DNA from: JAFLBB01 sp040007195
GTDB taxonomy: Bacteria; Acidobacteriota; Terriglobia; Bryobacterales; Bryobacteraceae
Reading direction: 5' to 3'
Length of the DNA: 7,712 bases
NCBI GenBank assembly: GCA_040007195.1
Contig: JBDTVQ010000333.1
Coordinates: 1 to 7,712, forward strand
A model generated the notes under the pieces. It did no database searches. It was not told the origin of the DNA and worked only from the letters and a program-made list of their open reading frames with translations. Below are positions 7,029-7,712 of this stretch, piece after piece (positions within the stretch are counted from its first letter, which is position 1; every line of letters starts with the position of its first letter). The translations under genes and the position numbers were made by a program.

Positions 7029-7217
7029 AAGTGACCTCCGTTCCGTCCACTTTGGACGCACTGCGGCTTATGCATCCTGCTTGCCAACATAGTTAAATTG
7101 CTGATTCCAGGAAGGATCACGCTGCTCGGCAAGGGCGAATCCGGTGGCCGAAAACCACCACCTGGCATTTTTTCCACCACATGGGTTACGGCCGGCATGA
7201 GCCCCGGAGCCTCGATG
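7029..7217. other. Non-coding stretch with a small hairpin
   Basis: I see no convincing gene between the YXWXXGYW start and the tRNA promoter. The stretch holds the leader of the minus-strand gene and a small inverted repeat, GGTGG at 7143-7147 with CCACC at 7155-7159. A run of six T follows eight bases later (7168-7173), and then a second CCACC at 7174-7178 that could pair with the same GGTGG. Read on the plus strand this resembles a weak terminator, but no plus-strand gene lies upstream, so it may simply insulate the tRNA promoter or have no function. Confidence 0.4.
7035..7039 (-). promoter_or_regulatory. Shine-Dalgarno GGAGG of the YXWXXGYW gene
   Basis: On the minus strand GGAGG stands six bases before the ATG at 7028. 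It is the strongest ribosome binding site of the minus-strand genes here and fixes the start, showing that the signal-peptide frame is the translated one even though it ends early. It is flanked by an AAGTG/CACTT inverted repeat (7029-7033 and 7048-7052), and a five-base-stem hairpin (7044-7058) lies just upstream. Confidence 0.75.
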
Positions 7218-7247
7218 TTGAGAGTTTTGTTGCGGCTATGCTAACCT
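7218..7247 (+). promoter_or_regulatory. Likely sigma-70 promoter of the tRNA-tuf cluster
   Basis: TTGAGA at 7218-7223 matches the -35 consensus in five of six positions. After 18 bases comes TAACCT at 7242-7247, preceded by TG one base upstream (extended -10, TGCTAACCT). Transcription would start near 7254, giving an untranslated leader of about 150 bases before tRNA-Tyr. No gene lies between, so the position suits a stable-RNA promoter. The alternative hexamer TATGCT at 7237 would leave only a 13-base spacer. The call rests on consensus matching alone. Confidence 0.5.
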
Positions 7248-7405
7248 AATGAGGTTCCCGGCTTGCAAGGGTGCAGTGGAGTTGTGCGCCTTTTGCCGGA
7301 ATCTCAGCAGTCCTTCCCAGGGTGAGCAACTCTCAAACCGGTCAGGCCTGCGGAGGCGTGTGCACCAATGCCGGCGGCGTCAGCCAACCGTGGGCATTTG
7401 AATAC

Positions 7406-7493
7406 GGATAGGTGGCTGAGCGGTCAAAAGCAACGGGCTGTAAACCCGTCGCCCTTTGGGGCTACGGAGGTTCGAATCCTCCCCTATCCACCA
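7406..7493 (+). tRNA. tRNA-Tyr (anticodon GTA)
   Basis: A complete class II tRNA. The acceptor stem is GGATAGG (7406-7412) paired with CCTATCC (7483-7489), followed by discriminator A at 7490 and an encoded CCA at 7491-7493. The anticodon arm has stem ACGGG (7433-7437) and CCCGT (7445-7449) around loop CTGTAAA, with anticodon GTA at 7440-7442. The long variable arm (GCCC 7451-7454 with GGGC 7459-7462) is typical of bacterial tRNA-Tyr. The T arm is GGAGG-TTCGAAT-CCTCC (7466-7482). It decodes UAC and UAU and is probably co-transcribed with the following tRNA-Thr and tuf. Confidence 0.97.
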
Positions 7494-7543
7494 TTCCGGT
7501 GCATGAAGTCTGGAGCAGTGGTTGTGATAGCGTTAGACAAGGT

Positions 7544-7620
<77 letters not shown>

Positions 7621-7658
7621 CTCATTTTTTGGCAACGAAATCTTAGTAGGCAGGCACT

Positions 7659-7712
7659 ATGGCGAAGGAAAAATTTGACCGCAGCAAACCGCACGTGAAC
7701 GTGGGTACGATC
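7659..7712 (+). CDS. tuf: Elongation factor Tu (5' end only)
   Basis: Only the first 18 codons lie in the window: MAKEKFDRSKPHVNVGTI, the near-invariant N-terminus of bacterial EF-Tu, just before the expected GTP-binding loop (GHxDHGKT), which would lie beyond the edge. EF-Tu is the cytoplasmic GTPase that delivers aminoacyl-tRNA to the ribosome. AGGCAGG at 7648-7654 gives a suitable ribosome binding site. The gene follows tRNA-Tyr and tRNA-Thr on the same strand with no visible terminator between, so it is probably read from the same promoter. The position after tRNA genes suggests the tufB-type copy, typically followed by tRNA-Trp, secE and nusG, but that cannot be seen here. Confidence 0.95.
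   Translation, partial: MAKEKFDRSKPHVNVGTI

Noticed and set aside
6721..7050. A 109-codon minus-strand open frame (start 7050) over the YXWXXGYW region
   Set aside because: Its translation has neither the signal peptide nor the YXWXXGYW repeats, which lie in the two other frames; the strong ribosome binding site serves the ATG at 7028.
7081..7405. CRISPR array, insertion sequence or further tRNA in the gene-free stretch
   Set aside because: No regularly spaced repeats, no terminal inverted repeats or transposase fragments, and no cloverleaf are visible there.

Overview
The window looks like a moderately GC-rich bacterial chromosome segment. The gene content (secreted quinoprotein-like beta-propeller, periplasmic thioredoxin-fold proteins, metallo-beta-lactamase-fold hydrolases with signal peptides, YXWXXGYW-repeat protein) fits a Gram-negative soil organism. 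An Acidobacteriota (Bryobacterales/Solibacter-like) origin is my best guess, but it is an inference from style and not proven by the sequence.

Layout. Positions 1-77 hold a short array of TTCGACA direct repeats with a 10-bp period, upstream of a plus-strand run of four genes: an MFS exporter (78-1292), a secreted HExxH metallopeptidase-like protein that overlaps it by ATGA (1289-2539), and two tandem paralogous thioredoxin-fold proteins with twin-arginine-like leaders (2584-3180 and 3180-3707, overlapping by one base). This run meets head-on, with no spacer, a minus-strand run read from 6675 down to 3708. That run holds a PQQ-like beta-propeller protein (6675-5482) followed by two tandem paralogous metallo-beta-lactamase-fold hydrolases (5459-4590 and 4574-3708), which share an unusual C-terminal Cys-Cys motif. 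Upstream of the propeller gene, also on the minus strand, lies a small YXWXXGYW-repeat secreted protein (7028-6734). Its reading frame is broken by one base in a homopolymer of six G (six C in the coding strand).

Positions 7029-7405 contain no gene I can support. They hold the ribosome binding site of the small protein, a hairpin, and a likely promoter for the stable-RNA/translation cluster that follows: tRNA-Tyr(GTA), tRNA-Thr(GGT) and the first 18 codons of tuf (EF-Tu). This is a compact version of the widely conserved tRNA-tufB arrangement.

How the genes may work together. Nearly all proteins of the two converging runs carry an export signal or membrane segments, so the locus seems devoted to cell-envelope chemistry. 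The two thioredoxin-fold proteins (CPHC, CHAC) and the two hydrolases with vicinal cysteines face each other and could be redox partners; this is a hypothesis. The most concrete anomalies are the single-base frameshift in the YXWXXGYW gene, the paired tandem duplications, and the phased repeats at the left edge.
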